64,000 nt of DNA. It comes from Clostridia bacterium. Lineage in GTDB: Bacteria; Bacillota; Clostridia; TANB77; CAG-508. Positions 1 through 8,894 of this stretch are shown here, in pieces; position 1 is the first letter of the stretch, and every line of letters starts with the position of its first letter. The position numbers and the translations under genes were made by a program. The stretch is taken from positions 1 to 64,000 of the forward strand of contig JAGAKS010000016.1 of assembly GCA_017625465.1 (NCBI GenBank). The letters run 5' to 3'. Below the pieces are notes generated by a model. That model had not been told where the DNA came from and ran no database searches. It saw nothing but the letters and a program-made list of their open reading frames with translations.

Positions 1-1
1 C

Positions 2-265
2 TTTAGGTGTTGAAAGATAATTATTTCCTCTCAAAAATCCATAACCATCTGGTAATAATTCAAGTATTCCTTCAACAAATTCATCTGATTCTGAATTTAA
101 TTCAAAAGTTTCTTTAGGTGTATCTGTAGTTTCTTCTTTATGTTCTTTTTCGTATTCTAACAAAGCATCTAAAAGTTCATTTTTTCTAAGTTTAGCAACA
201 TTTTTTATGCCTAATTCTTCTGCAATTTCTCGTAGTTCAACCATTGAACGTCCTACTAAATCCAT
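2..265 (-). CDS. rho: Transcription termination factor Rho, N-terminal part (cut by window edge)
   Basis: Only the first 88 codons are inside the window; the rest lies beyond base 1. The start ATG is preceded by a perfect AAGGAGGT ribosome binding site. The product opens with a Rho N-terminal helical domain (MVELREIAEELGIKN, then RKNELLDALLEYEKEHKEE). An acidic linker follows, and then the start of the cold-shock-like RNA-binding domain (GILELLPDGYGFLRG), a hallmark of Rho. Rho is the hexameric RNA helicase that ends transcription of untranslated RNA. It lies downstream of divIC, separated from it by a terminator hairpin, so it probably has its own promoter, although none is obvious in the AT-rich gap. 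Identification is firm despite truncation. Confidence 0.93.
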   Translation of the reverse strand, partial: MDLVGRSMVELREIAEELGIKNVAKLRKNELLDALLEYEKEHKEETTDTPKETFELNSESDEFVEGILELLPDGYGFLRGNNYLSTPK

Positions 266-334
266 ATAAATTACCTCCTTGTAATTTTATAATATTAAAT
301 TGTGTTTTTGGGGATTAATAAAGAAATAAAACTG

Positions 335-361
335 AAAACAAGCTAAAAAGATACTTGTTTT
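335..361 (-). terminator. Terminator after divIC
   Basis: Inverted repeat AAAACAAG / CTTGTTTT with an 11-nt loop, directly behind the divIC stop. On the minus strand it is followed by a T-rich run (CAGTTTTATTTC), as in an intrinsic terminator. It separates the yabP-yabQ-divIC unit from rho. Confidence 0.7.
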
Positions 362-376
362 AAATTTTAATAGAAT

Positions 377-655
377 TTATTTGTTTATATCAACATATAC
401 TTTTTCGTTTGGTAAATACATGTCTAATTTTTCTCTAGCAACATCTTCTATATATTCTGGAGAATTAACATTTTCTTTTTCAACTATAAGTTCTTCTTTT
501 TGTTCATTTAAATCTGCAATTTGATCTTTATAGTATTGTTTGTCTTTGGCATAATTATCTAATTTAGTTTGTTGAGTATATAGAACATATACAACATAAA
601 CTAAAAAAATTATAACTATTACCTTATAAAGATTAGATTTAAAAAAATTTTTCAT
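377..655 (-). CDS. divIC: Septum formation initiator DivIC/FtsB family
   Basis: A 92-residue bitopic membrane protein: a short cytoplasmic N-terminus, one membrane helix at about residues 10-26, then a coiled coil (about 28-62) and a short extracellular tail ending in the family motif AREKLDMYLPNEKVYV. DivIC binds FtsL and DivIB in the division complex and is needed for vegetative and sporulation septa. Its start overlaps the yabQ stop by four bases, so the two are translationally coupled. The order yabP-yabQ-divIC is the standard one in Bacillus and Clostridium, which supports the call. The usual S1-domain gene (yabR) does not follow; rho does. Confidence 0.9.
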   Translation of the reverse strand: MKNFFKSNLYKVIVIIFLVYVVYVLYTQQTKLDNYAKDKQYYKDQIADLNEQKEELIVEKENVNSPEYIEDVAREKLDMYLPNEKVYVDINK

Positions 656-996
656 AAGTGCTTCTCCAAAATTATATTTATTAAAAATTTAATTGCTTTA
701 AAAATACTACTAAATATTATAACACAGACTTTACTTATTGTCAAAGCATAAGTTAGAATTCCTAATGCAATAGCTAAAACAATATAAAATCTTAATATTC
801 CACTAGAAATATACAAAATAGCTGTAATTACAACTATGGCAGTTATAATGGCAAACAATAAGTCTTCTATATGTGTAATTATGTCAGAAGGTTTGAATAC
901 GTATCTGCTACTTTTAAAGAAATCATATATGCAGCTTACAAAAGTACCTACTATAAAATAGCATAAAAATTCTTGTCCTTGATTTAAAGCTAACAT
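652..996 (-). CDS. yabQ: Spore cortex biosynthesis protein YabQ
   Basis: A 114-residue, very hydrophobic protein with about three to four membrane helices. It matches the YabQ family in its opening (NQGQEFLCYFIVGTFVSCIYD) and in the short loop TISKVCVIIFSS near the end. YabQ is a mother-cell membrane protein of the outer forespore membrane needed for spore cortex formation in Bacillus subtilis, and is normally under sigma-E control. It sits between yabP (12 bases upstream) and divIC (four-base overlap), the conserved sporulation gene order. The call rests on both sequence and context. Confidence 0.88.
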   Translation of the reverse strand: MLALNQGQEFLCYFIVGTFVSCIYDFFKSSRYVFKPSDIITHIEDLLFAIITAIVVITAILYISSGILRFYIVLAIALGILTYALTISKVCVIIFSSIFKAIKFLINIILEKHL

Positions 997-1008
997 TTTT
1001 TATCTTCC

Positions 1009-1296
1009 TTATTTAAAAATTTTGCTTAAAATATTTGAATTCTTGCTACCTTCAAATCCGCCTTCTGAATATGCTAAACTTGTAATTTTGCCATTTAAAA
1101 TAAAGTCTGATGTATCAATATTTAATTTGTTTATTTTCAAATTTTCTCCCTTTACTGTAAGAAGTCCCATATCAGTTGCTACAATAACAATCTGGTCATC
1201 AAAGCTTAAAACATCTGAAACACCGCTTACTGTTAGCTTTTCTCTCGATTCTAGCAAAACATTTTGAATTGCATTCATTGTTTTCTTATCTTCCAT
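1009..1296 (-). CDS. yabP: Sporulation protein YabP
   Basis: A 95-residue soluble protein of the YabP/YqfC family. Typical features are ESREKLTVSGVSDVLSFDD, the central strand-rich part GLLTVKGENLKINKLN, and DGFILNGKI-like TSDFILNGKITSLAYSEGG. YabP acts with YabQ in the mother cell during cortex assembly. I chose the ATG at 1296 rather than an upstream GTG/ATG at 1317 because AAAGGAGA sits eight bases before it. It heads the yabP-yabQ-divIC operon. The partner yabO (an S4-domain protein often just upstream) is absent here. Confidence 0.87.
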   Translation of the reverse strand: MEDKKTMNAIQNVLLESREKLTVSGVSDVLSFDDQIVIVATDMGLLTVKGENLKINKLNIDTSDFILNGKITSLAYSEGGFEGSKNSNILSKIFK

Positions 1297-1361
1297 ATAC
1301 TTTTTCTCCTTTCTCATTTTAATACATTATATTCAAAATAATTTTGCTATATTACATAAAA

Positions 1362-1399
1362 AAAGATAAATGCAAATATTTCAATTTACATTTATCTTT
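1362..1399 (-). terminator. Terminator after aspartokinase
   Basis: Stem AAAGATAAATG / CATTTATCTTT with a second inner AAAT/ATTT pairing, eight bases behind the aspartokinase stop, followed on the minus strand by a run of seven T (TTTTTTTATG). Confidence 0.8.
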
Positions 1400-1406
1400 A
1401 TATTGT

Positions 1407-2615
1407 TTATTTGAAAAATTTATTGTGTATTGCTTTAACAGCCATATCTGCTTCATTGCTATTTACTAAAACAGAAATTTTAATTTCAGAAGTTGTAACC
1501 ATGTGCATATTGATATTATTTTCATATAGAGCCTCAAACATATCAGCAGCTACACCCGGCTTGTTTGCAATTCCAACACCAATTATAGAAACTTTACTTA
1601 AATTTTCGCAATGCAAAATATCTTTTATATTCAATTCTTTTTTATTTTCTTCTAAAACTTGTAAAGTTTTATTTAAGTCATTCATTTTTACAGTAAAAGC
1701 AATATCTTTTGTTATATGTTCTCCAAATGATTGTACTATAACATCTACATTTATTGAATGTTTAGATAAAAGTTTAAAAAGTTCATAAGTTCTTCCTATT
1801 TTATTTTCTAGTCCAACAATTGTAATTCTAGAAATATAATCATCCTTTGTAACACCATTTATAACTAAATCTTCTAAATTACTTGTATTTGTAACTAAAG
1901 TTCCAATACTATTTTTCTCAAAAGTCGATTTTACATATATAGGAACACCATATTTTTTTCCTATTTCTACACATCTGTTGTGAAGTACTTTTGCTCCCAT
2001 ACTTGAAAGTTCAAGCATTTCATCATAAGAAACTGTATTCATCTTTCTTGTATCTTCTACAATTCTTGGATCTGCTGAATAAACTCCATCAACATCTGTA
2101 AATATATCACATCTGTCAGCTGCTAAACTAGCAGCTAATGCAACTGCGGTTGTATCTGAACCACCTCTGCCAAAAGTAGTAATGTTTCCAGTTTCATCAA
2201 TTCCTTGAAAACCTGCAACAACAACTACATTTCCAGCTGTTAAATATTCACGAATTGTTTCATTATGAACATATCTAATTCTACTATTTGAATAATTTGA
2301 ACTTGTAATGATTGGTATCTGCCAACCAGTTAATGAAACAGCCTTAATTCCTTGTTCCTGTAGAACCATGCTAAGTTTTGCTATTGTAATTTGTTCTCCA
2401 GTAGCAACTAAAACATCATGTTCTCTAGGTGAGGCATTTTTGGTAATTTCTTTTTCTTCTGCGATAAGTTTATCAGTTGTTTTTCCTTGTGCTGATACTA
2501 CCACTACTACTTGATTGTTTAAATCTAATTCTTTTTTAATGTGCTCTGCAACTAATTTTAATTTTTCTGTAGTTGCGACAGAACTTCCTCCAAATTTTTG
2601 TACAATTAACCCCAT
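1407..2615 (-). CDS. lysC: Aspartate kinase (monofunctional, two ACT domains)
   Basis: A 402-residue enzyme that phosphorylates L-aspartate, the first step to lysine, threonine, methionine and diaminopimelate. The amino-acid kinase domain fills about residues 1-250, with the N-terminal signature VQKFGGSSVA, the loop TFGRGGSDTTAVALA and CDIFTDVDGVYSADPR. Two ACT domains (about 265-330 and 340-402) form the allosteric part. The length is that of class II aspartokinases. It stands alone between a yabP-side terminator and a leader hairpin. There is no lysine riboswitch in the roughly 140-nt leader. Other asd/dap genes are not nearby. Whether it responds to lysine or threonine cannot be read from sequence. 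Confidence 0.92.
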   Translation of the reverse strand: MGLIVQKFGGSSVATTEKLKLVAEHIKKELDLNNQVVVVVSAQGKTTDKLIAEEKEITKNASPREHDVLVATGEQITIAKLSMVLQEQGIKAVSLTGWQIPIITSSNYSNSRIRYVHNETIREYLTAGNVVVVAGFQGIDETGNITTFGRGGSDTTAVALAASLAADRCDIFTDVDGVYSADPRIVEDTRKMNTVSYDEMLELSSMGAKVLHNRCVEIGKKYGVPIYVKSTFEKNSIGTLVTNTSNLEDLVINGVTKDDYISRITIVGLENKIGRTYELFKLLSKHSINVDVIVQSFGEHITKDIAFTVKMNDLNKTLQVLEENKKELNIKDILHCENLSKVSIIGVGIANKPGVAADMFEALYENNINMHMVTTSEIKISVLVNSNEADMAVKAIHNKFFK

Positions 2616-2641
2616 AAGTTGTACCTCTTAATAAATGAAAT

Positions 2642-2681
2642 AACAGTAACTTCTAAGTTTAAAAGTTACATAATAACTGTT
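2642..2681 (-). promoter_or_regulatory. Leader hairpin in front of aspartokinase
   Basis: In the upstream region GTAACTT pairs with AAGTTAC, flanked by a second pairing AACA/TGTT. On the minus strand it lies in the probable 5' leader, some 30 bases before the start codon. It is far too short to be a lysine riboswitch. Its role is unknown; no oligo-U run follows. Confidence 0.35.
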
Positions 2682-2761
2682 TAATATATATTATATTTTA
2701 CAAGATATAATATGTGATTATAGTATCATATATTAATTAATTTTGCAATCCATAAAAAATA

Positions 2762-2791
2762 ATTGCCACACTAATTAAATAATGTGGCAAT
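2762..2791 (-). terminator. Terminator after small Cys protein gene
   Basis: Perfect nine-base stem ATTGCCACA / TGTGGCAAT with a 12-nt loop, followed on the minus strand by TTATTTTTTATGG. It ends the small gene just to its right. Confidence 0.85.
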
Positions 2792-2807
2792 GTGTTTTTA
2801 AAATTGT

Positions 2808-2936
2808 TTAGTCAACTCCATCTTCGCATCCTTCGTGAGGAACATCTCTTACATCTCTTTTATAGTGTTCACTATCAGGATTTCTGCAATCTCCATTTTC
2901 ATTATATTTGCACCATCTACATTTTACCCAACGCAT
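2808..2936 (-). CDS. Small cysteine-rich protein, 42 residues
   Basis: A 42-codon gene with an excellent ribosome binding site (GGAGGTG) and its own terminator. The product begins MRWVKCRWCKYN and continues with ENGDCRNPD and a C-terminal HEGCEDGVD. The four cysteines (CxxC near the start, then two single Cys) suggest a metal-binding knuckle. The WCKYNENGDC pattern resembles the CxYN...C pattern of DUF1540-type small Clostridial proteins, one of which is found near 59.9 kb, but the match is partial. It follows prfB with no hairpin in between and may be co-transcribed. Function unknown. Confidence 0.7.
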   Translation of the reverse strand: MRWVKCRWCKYNENGDCRNPDSEHYKRDVRDVPHEGCEDGVD

Positions 2937-2991
2937 ATGCTACACCTCCATTTTCAATCTAATTATATTGTAGCAGAAATTATTGGATTAG

Positions 2992-4098
2992 TCAATTATT
3001 GACTATCATTTTTAAATATGCTTGCATAAATCCATTTAAGTCGCCATCCATTACTGCTTGTACATTTCCAACTTCGTAATTTGTTCTGTGATCCTTTACC
3101 ATTGTATATGGGCAAAATACATAAGAACGTATTTGACTACCCCAAGCAATATCTTTTTGTTCGCCTTTTAGCTCTGATATTTTTTCTTTATTTTCTCTTT
3201 CTTTTAAATCTAATAATTTAGATTTTAACATTCTCATAGCTGTTTCTTTGTTCATGGTTTGCGAACGTTCAGACTGACAAGCTACAACAATATTTGTAGG
3301 AATATGAGTTATTCTAACTGCCGAATCTGTTTTGTTTATATGTTGTCCGCCTGCACCAGAAGCTCTATAAGTATCTATTCTTAAGTCTTCTTGATTGATA
3401 TCAATTTCTACATCATCAGTAATTTCTGGCAAAACTTCAACAGAAGCAAAAGAAGTGTGTCTTCTTCCACCACTATCAAATGGTGAAATTCTAACTAATC
3501 TATGAACTCCCATCTCACCTTTTAAATATCCATAAGCGTTTTCACCTGAGATTAAAGCTGTAACGCTTTTTATTCCTGCTTCTTCCCCATCTAAATAGTC
3601 TAATTCCTTTAATGTAAAGCCATTTGAAGAAGACCATTTTCCATACATTCTATATAACATTTCAGCCCAGTCTTGAGATTCAGTTCCACCAGCTCCAGGA
3701 TGCAAAGTTATAATAGCATTATTTGCGTCATATTTGCCCGAAAAAAGAGTTTGTATTTCTAAGGCGTCTAATTTATCACTTAATGATTTTGAACTCTTTA
3801 AAAGCTCATTTAAAAGGTCTTGCTCGAATTCTATCTCAAGAAGTTCGTTCATTTCTAATAAGTTTGTAAGTTCTTTTTCTAGACTTTCATAATTTACAAC
3901 TTTTTTCTCTAAAATTTTAATTTGAGAATAAACTTTACTAGATTTTTCTGTATCTTGCCAAAAGTTTTCTTGCATACTTTGCTTTTTTAAATTATCTAAT
4001 TCAAGCTTAATAGAGCCTATTTTCATAGACTCATTTATATTTTCTAATTTAGTTTTTAAGCTATTTAAAAATCGTTTGTTTTCTTCTAGTTCTAACAC
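2992..4098 (-). CDS. prfB: Peptide chain release factor 2
   Basis: RF2, 368 residues, ends translation at UGA and UAA. Visible are the stop-codon reading tripeptide SPF (in RISPFDSGGRRHTSF) and the catalytic GGQ motif in RASGAGGQHINKTDSAV. The N-terminal helical domain is intact. The start is a GTG with AAAGGAT about eight bases upstream. The frame is open throughout: the in-frame UGA with CUU-UGA slippery site that autoregulates many prfB genes near codon 25 is absent. It begins 19 bases after the glf stop without a terminator, so it appears to be the last gene of the polysaccharide operon, an unusual position. The usual neighbour secA is elsewhere in the window. Confidence 0.95.
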   Translation of the reverse strand: MLELEENKRFLNSLKTKLENINESMKIGSIKLELDNLKKQSMQENFWQDTEKSSKVYSQIKILEKKVVNYESLEKELTNLLEMNELLEIEFEQDLLNELLKSSKSLSDKLDALEIQTLFSGKYDANNAIITLHPGAGGTESQDWAEMLYRMYGKWSSSNGFTLKELDYLDGEEAGIKSVTALISGENAYGYLKGEMGVHRLVRISPFDSGGRRHTSFASVEVLPEITDDVEIDINQEDLRIDTYRASGAGGQHINKTDSAVRITHIPTNIVVACQSERSQTMNKETAMRMLKSKLLDLKERENKEKISELKGEQKDIAWGSQIRSYVFCPYTMVKDHRTNYEVGNVQAVMDGDLNGFMQAYLKMIVNN

Positions 4099-4117
4099 AG
4101 AAATATCCTTTCAAAAT

Positions 4118-5248
4118 CTATTTTAATTCTTGTTTAGCAAAATTTAAAGCTTCTAAAATAACCTTGTCCATATCAAAATATTTATATTGGCCTAATCTTC
4201 CTCCAAAAATAACTTTATTATCTTTATTTGCCAAATCTTTATATTTATTATATAAATTATCATTCTTTTCATTGTTAATTGGATAATATGGCTCTTTCCC
4301 TGTTTCCCAAGTATCTGGAAATTCCTTAGTTATTATTGTTTTATTTTTTGCTTTACCTTCTGCAATATTCCCAAGACTTAATCCATATTCAAAATGTTTA
4401 TGTTCTATTATTCTTGTGTAAGGCACTTCATATTCTGTAAAATTTACTACTGCATTGCCTTGATAGTTTTCTATATTAAGTTCTTGTGTTTCAAATCTTA
4501 AACTTCTATACTCTAACTCGCCAAATTTATAGTCGTAGTATTTGTCTATTGGACCTGTAAATACTATTTTTTCAGCAATATTTTCAAATTCTTTTCTATC
4601 ATCAAAAAAATCTGTATTTAGTCTTACTTCTATTCCTTCAAGCATTTTTTCAATTATTTTAGTATAACCACCGATTGGAATTCCTTGATATTTATCGTTA
4701 AAATAATTGTTGTCATAAGTAAATCTTACTGGTAATCTTTTTATAATGAAATTCGGCAACTCTGTTGCTTTTTTGCCCCATTGTTTTTCAGTATAACCTT
4801 TTACTAATTTTTCGTATATAGTTTTTCCAGCTAAACTTATTGCTTGCTCTTCTAAATTTTTAGGTTCTTTAATTCCATATTGTTTTTTTTCTTCTTCTAT
4901 TTTTTCTTTTGCTTCTTCTGGAGTAATCACTCCCCATAGCTTGTTAAAAGTATTCATATTAAATGGCAAATTGTATAACTCATTTTTATATATTGCTACT
5001 GGAGAATTTGTGTATCTATTAAATTCTGCAAACTTGCAAATATAATTCCAAACTTCTTGGTTACTAGTATGAAATATATGTGCACCATATTTATGTACAT
5101 TTATACCATCAATATTTTCTGTATATATATTTCCAGCTATATGTGAACGCTTATCTATAATAAGACATTTTTTACCTTTTTTATGAGCTTCATACGCAAA
5201 TATTGAACCAAATAAACCTGAACCCACTATTAAGTAATCGTATTTCAA
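4118..5248 (-). CDS. glf: UDP-galactopyranose mutase
   Basis: FAD enzyme of 376 residues that interconverts UDP-galactopyranose and UDP-galactofuranose, the donor for galactofuranose residues in surface glycans. The N-terminal dinucleotide fold is clear (YDYLIVGSGLFGSIFA, then CLIIDKRSHIAGN). The family block GINVHKYGAHIFHTSN follows, and GGRLGQYKYFDMDKVI closes the protein. The start is TTG with AAAGGAG six bases before it. It belongs to the six-gene polysaccharide operon, between the flippase and prfB, and implies that the polymer contains galactofuranose. Confidence 0.95.
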   Translation of the reverse strand: MKYDYLIVGSGLFGSIFAYEAHKKGKKCLIIDKRSHIAGNIYTENIDGINVHKYGAHIFHTSNQEVWNYICKFAEFNRYTNSPVAIYKNELYNLPFNMNTFNKLWGVITPEEAKEKIEEEKKQYGIKEPKNLEEQAISLAGKTIYEKLVKGYTEKQWGKKATELPNFIIKRLPVRFTYDNNYFNDKYQGIPIGGYTKIIEKMLEGIEVRLNTDFFDDRKEFENIAEKIVFTGPIDKYYDYKFGELEYRSLRFETQELNIENYQGNAVVNFTEYEVPYTRIIEHKHFEYGLSLGNIAEGKAKNKTIITKEFPDTWETGKEPYYPINNEKNDNLYNKYKDLANKDNKVIFGGRLGQYKYFDMDKVILEALNFAKQELK

Positions 5249-5259
5249 AGCTTTCTCCT

Positions 5260-6681
5260 TTAATTATGGTTTGTAAATCCATTTATTTTATCTTTTATTA
5301 TTTTAACAAAAAAACTCATATTTTTTCTGTTTATATATATTGCATATATTGTTATAATTATTGCTATTATTAGACAAACAATTGTATTTCTCATGTAATA
5401 GCCTACAAAACTTAAAGTATACATTATAATAAAAGAAAATATTAGATTTTTTTCTACTGATAGTTTAACATATTTTTTTGAATCAAGCAACCTATAAACA
5501 AACATTAAAAAGTATGAAATTAAAGTTGATATTGATGCTGCATATAACCCAATATATTTAATTAAACACACATTTATAATTATATTTATAATAGCAGATA
5601 TTATAGAAGTTTTTGCAATTTCATTAGTTAATTTTTTTGCTATATAGATTGAACCTAAAAAGCTAACAAATACATTAAATAATGTTGCTAGTAATAAAAT
5701 TGGTATTTGCCAATATGCTTCGCCAAATTTTTCATTTATAAATAATGAAAATGCGAATGGCATATATGCAATTACTCCTAAACATAAAGCACCAAAAAAA
5801 CGAATAACTATATCAAAAATTTTGCTAAAAAATTCATTTCTATCTTCGGCATCAATATTAATAGATGCTGATTCTGTCCAAGTCATACTAAATATATTGT
5901 TTAAAGTAGTAAATACTCCAGAAAAATGATTTGCTGCAGAATATATTCCGTTTGTAGCTAGGCCTAATACACTTGATATAATCAATCTATCTGAGGCACT
6001 AACAACCCACCAAGAAAGCATATTGGGTACTAATAATGCTGAATATTTTAAAATGTTTTTTAAATTTGAGTAATCTATGTTTTTTACTGAAATATACTTA
6101 TAAATTTTTTTTGCTATAACTAAATATATAATACAAAATATATTTCCAAATAGTGTTGCAATTAGTAATCCATAAGCTCCAAGTCTAATAACTGCGATAA
6201 GAATAACATTTAAAACAACTGTTACTAAACCAGTTATAAAACTTCCTATTGCATATCTGGTATTATCTCCCATTCCTCTACTAATCTGTAACAATACGGT
6301 CGAAAAAACAGTTGCTACAAGATTTATAGCTAAGAAATATTTATAATCATTATGAATAAATTTGCTTACAAGCGCAAAGACAATCAAATAAATTACTGAT
6401 TGCCCTATAACAAAGAAAATAGTTGAACTAATAATTTTTTTCTCTTTTTCTTCTTGTCCTCTACAATCTAATAAATAGCGAAATACTCCTTGATCAATTT
6501 GTAATATAACTATTGGTATAAGCAAACTAACTAAATTATTTAATAAATCAACTATTCCGTATTCTTCAGCAGTTAAAATATAAGTATATAGTGGTAAAAG
6601 AAAAAAGGTAATTAGTTGTGTACATATTTTTCCTAATGATACTATTGCAGTATTTTTAAATAGCTGTTTTTCTTTACTCAT
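5260..6681 (-). CDS. Wzx-type polysaccharide flippase
   Basis: A 473-residue polytopic membrane protein with about 12-14 helices, of the polysaccharide transport (MOP/MATE-like) superfamily. The opening NTAIVSLGKICTQLITFFLLPLYT and the segment TAEEYGIVDLLNNLV are characteristic. Such proteins flip lipid-linked repeat units across the membrane. Context (polymerase, glycosyltransferases and glf around it) supports a Wzx role in a Wzy-dependent pathway. Gene gaps on both sides are only 3-11 bases. Substrate cannot be told from sequence. Confidence 0.88.
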   Translation of the reverse strand: MSKEKQLFKNTAIVSLGKICTQLITFFLLPLYTYILTAEEYGIVDLLNNLVSLLIPIVILQIDQGVFRYLLDCRGQEEKEKKIISSTIFFVIGQSVIYLIVFALVSKFIHNDYKYFLAINLVATVFSTVLLQISRGMGDNTRYAIGSFITGLVTVVLNVILIAVIRLGAYGLLIATLFGNIFCIIYLVIAKKIYKYISVKNIDYSNLKNILKYSALLVPNMLSWWVVSASDRLIISSVLGLATNGIYSAANHFSGVFTTLNNIFSMTWTESASINIDAEDRNEFFSKIFDIVIRFFGALCLGVIAYMPFAFSLFINEKFGEAYWQIPILLLATLFNVFVSFLGSIYIAKKLTNEIAKTSIISAIINIIINVCLIKYIGLYAASISTLISYFLMFVYRLLDSKKYVKLSVEKNLIFSFIIMYTLSFVGYYMRNTIVCLIIAIIITIYAIYINRKNMSFFVKIIKDKINGFTNHN

Positions 6682-6684
6682 TTA

Positions 6685-7713
6685 TTATTTCCTTAAAACT
6701 TGATCTAATTTTTTAAAGTGCTCCTCAGCATGTTCCATTTCATATTTTATATTTTGTTTGTATTCTAACATATCTTTTGTTAATTCTTTTTTTATATCTA
6801 ACTCGTTTATTTTTCTGATATCAATAATTTTGCCTTTAAAGTTCATGTTGTCTAATACATTTTGAGTTTTATTACTGTATAGCATTGGAATTACAGTTTT
6901 TCCAAATAATAAACCTAATATATTTGCGTGGAATCTACCACCAACTATAATTTGTGAATCAGCCAATTGCTCTAATGCTTCTTGTCTATTCCCTTTATAA
7001 TAGTATGTAGAAATATTTTTTCTCAAATTACTATCACACTTATTTAATATTGCTTCAATTGCTTCTTCATCAAATTCATCTTTGCAAAAAGACATATAAC
7101 ATACTTCGTAGCCTTTATCTATAAAGAATTTTGTCATTTCTATAATCTTTTCTTCATAAGCCTTTGTATATTTTTCTTCCATTTTTCTTCTGCAAGAAAT
7201 AATAGAAAAAACAACTCTTTTTCTATCCGTTACTTTTATATTAGACGTGTCCATTGAAAATACTATATCTGGGGCACATCTAACATTTGGCAAATCTTTA
7301 AAAAGATTATAAGAATATTCTTCTCTAAAACATACATCTTCAGCATTTTTAAAAAGACCATGTATGTTATCAAAATATTCTTTTGTTTTATAAGGTCCGA
7401 AGTTAATTCCCATTATATAATGAGGCTGTTTACCTAACGAGAAGCTTTTTTTACTATCCCCTTCATGCTCCATATACATACTACCACCTATGGTTACTGA
7501 TAAATCACAAGTGCTTGCTACAATTTTTTTTAAAGATAGTTTTCTAATAACTTTTATTAAAAATTTGTTAGAAAAAACTTTTAAATTTTTTGTTGGCAAA
7601 TAATCCCAAGATAAAGTATAAAATTGGTGATTTGGATATCTATTAAGCAATATGTCGACAAAAATATCATCACCTAAATTGCCTTCTAAAAAAGCATCTA
7701 TAAATATTTTCAT
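6685..7713 (-). CDS. Polysaccharide pyruvyl transferase family protein
   Basis: A 342-residue soluble protein of the PF04230 family, which adds pyruvate ketals to sugars from phosphoenolpyruvate. Typical pieces are the N-terminal GNLGDDIFVDILL, the central DLSVTIGGSMYME, CAPDIVFSMD, and the C-terminal VGGRFHANILGLLFGKTVIPM with its conserved Arg-His. The closest characterised types are WcaK-like enzymes of exopolysaccharide clusters and CsaB, which pyruvylates the wall polymer bound by SLH domains. I cannot tell which. Three SLH protein genes lie 3-12 kb away, which makes a CsaB-like role worth testing. It is in the middle of the polysaccharide operon. Confidence 0.85.
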   Translation of the reverse strand: MKIFIDAFLEGNLGDDIFVDILLNRYPNHQFYTLSWDYLPTKNLKVFSNKFLIKVIRKLSLKKIVASTCDLSVTIGGSMYMEHEGDSKKSFSLGKQPHYIMGINFGPYKTKEYFDNIHGLFKNAEDVCFREEYSYNLFKDLPNVRCAPDIVFSMDTSNIKVTDRKRVVFSIISCRRKMEEKYTKAYEEKIIEMTKFFIDKGYEVCYMSFCKDEFDEEAIEAILNKCDSNLRKNISTYYYKGNRQEALEQLADSQIIVGGRFHANILGLLFGKTVIPMLYSNKTQNVLDNMNFKGKIIDIRKINELDIKKELTKDMLEYKQNIKYEMEHAEEHFKKLDQVLRK

Positions 7714-7728
7714 TATTTACTCCAATTT

Positions 7729-8877
7729 CTAATAAATTTTAAGCTCTTTGTTAAATATTGTTCTATAAGGTACTACCTCGTTTGTATTAACTAAAATATT
7801 AGTTCTGGTAAATGCAAATATAAAACATAAAACTACCAATACTGTCATCGCTTTTTGAAAATATTTTTCAAATTTACTTAAATCTAATTTTTTAAATGTT
7901 ATCTTTTTTATATCTTCCACAATTTCTTTTGCTGGCATTTTACTTATGTAATATGGAACAGATATGACTTGGAAAACTGAAAAATATAATGCAATTCTAA
8001 TAAATAACATGTGACATGTTCCAGCACACATTGCAAGAAGTGCACAAGCTTGTACATTTAAATATAAAATATCTTCTGAACTTATATTTCCTGTTTTTTT
8101 ATTTTTTCTATAAATATAATACATAAATAAATAAAATACTAAATTTTCACCTATAAACAAGAATGATACTTCACCTTGTGCAAACTGTCCAGTTAAATAT
8201 TGAGCAAATCTTGTATCTTCTATAACCATTGCAAGTATAGTAAATAAATTCTCGTTAAGCAATAAAACTGCAACTACAGACGGTAATACCCATAAATAAC
8301 TTGATAACATCTTTTTAGGAAAGAATAATAATACAAGCATAATAATTGCTGTAGAATGCAATGATGTCGCCAAAAGTACACACATTACATATAATATCCA
8401 ATATCTTTTTTTGCCAAGCAAAAATCTATAACCAAAAACTACTAAACTCATAGCTAAATATTGTCTCATTATATTTAGAGAATCAAAGAAAAATCCTCCT
8501 AATAAGAATATTATAACACTAAGTAAAGGATTTTTTGATTTTGTAAATATTGTTAACATGAAAAATCCCACAATAATAGCTGAAGTTACTATAAATATAG
8601 TATAGTATTCAGTTGATATAAGTAGACAAAGTTTAGCTAAAATAATGTATCCAGGTTCTAAATTTAAGTTTCTATTTTCGCCTTTTCCTAATACATCATA
8701 AGAATACATGTATCTTTTTCCATAATCTGTTCCTACACCATATCTAAATGCGGATACAAGAAAAAATGGCAAAGAAGCTAAAATATAGCATATTACTTTT
8801 TGCCATTTTTTTGTTAATTTGCTTGCTAAAAAAATAAATATAATTGAAATTAATAACATTACTATATATACAATCAC
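7729..8877 (-). CDS. EpsG/Wzy-like polysaccharide polymerase
   Basis: A 382-residue protein with about ten membrane helices. It resembles the EpsG family (PF14897): FRYGVGTDYGKRYMYSYD in the first large loop, followed by LNLEPGYIILAKLC and NIMRQYLAMSLVVFGYRF. These proteins polymerise lipid-linked repeat units outside the membrane. The start is GTG with AGAGGA in front. With the flippase this gives the core of a Wzx/Wzy pathway; no chain-length regulator (Wzz) is in the cluster. Confidence 0.85.
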   Translation of the reverse strand: MIVYIVMLLISIIFIFLASKLTKKWQKVICYILASLPFFLVSAFRYGVGTDYGKRYMYSYDVLGKGENRNLNLEPGYIILAKLCLLISTEYYTIFIVTSAIIVGFFMLTIFTKSKNPLLSVIIFLLGGFFFDSLNIMRQYLAMSLVVFGYRFLLGKKRYWILYVMCVLLATSLHSTAIIMLVLLFFPKKMLSSYLWVLPSVVAVLLLNENLFTILAMVIEDTRFAQYLTGQFAQGEVSFLFIGENLVFYLFMYYIYRKNKKTGNISSEDILYLNVQACALLAMCAGTCHMLFIRIALYFSVFQVISVPYYISKMPAKEIVEDIKKITFKKLDLSKFEKYFQKAMTVLVVLCFIFAFTRTNILVNTNEVVPYRTIFNKELKIY

Positions 8878-8894
8878 TTTACTTTTCCTCTCTC

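Noticed and set aside
2616..2750. Possible lysine riboswitch in front of aspartokinase
   Set aside because: The leader is about 140 bases and AT-rich with a single small hairpin; the conserved five-helix lysine aptamer (about 170 bases with GC-rich helices) is not there.
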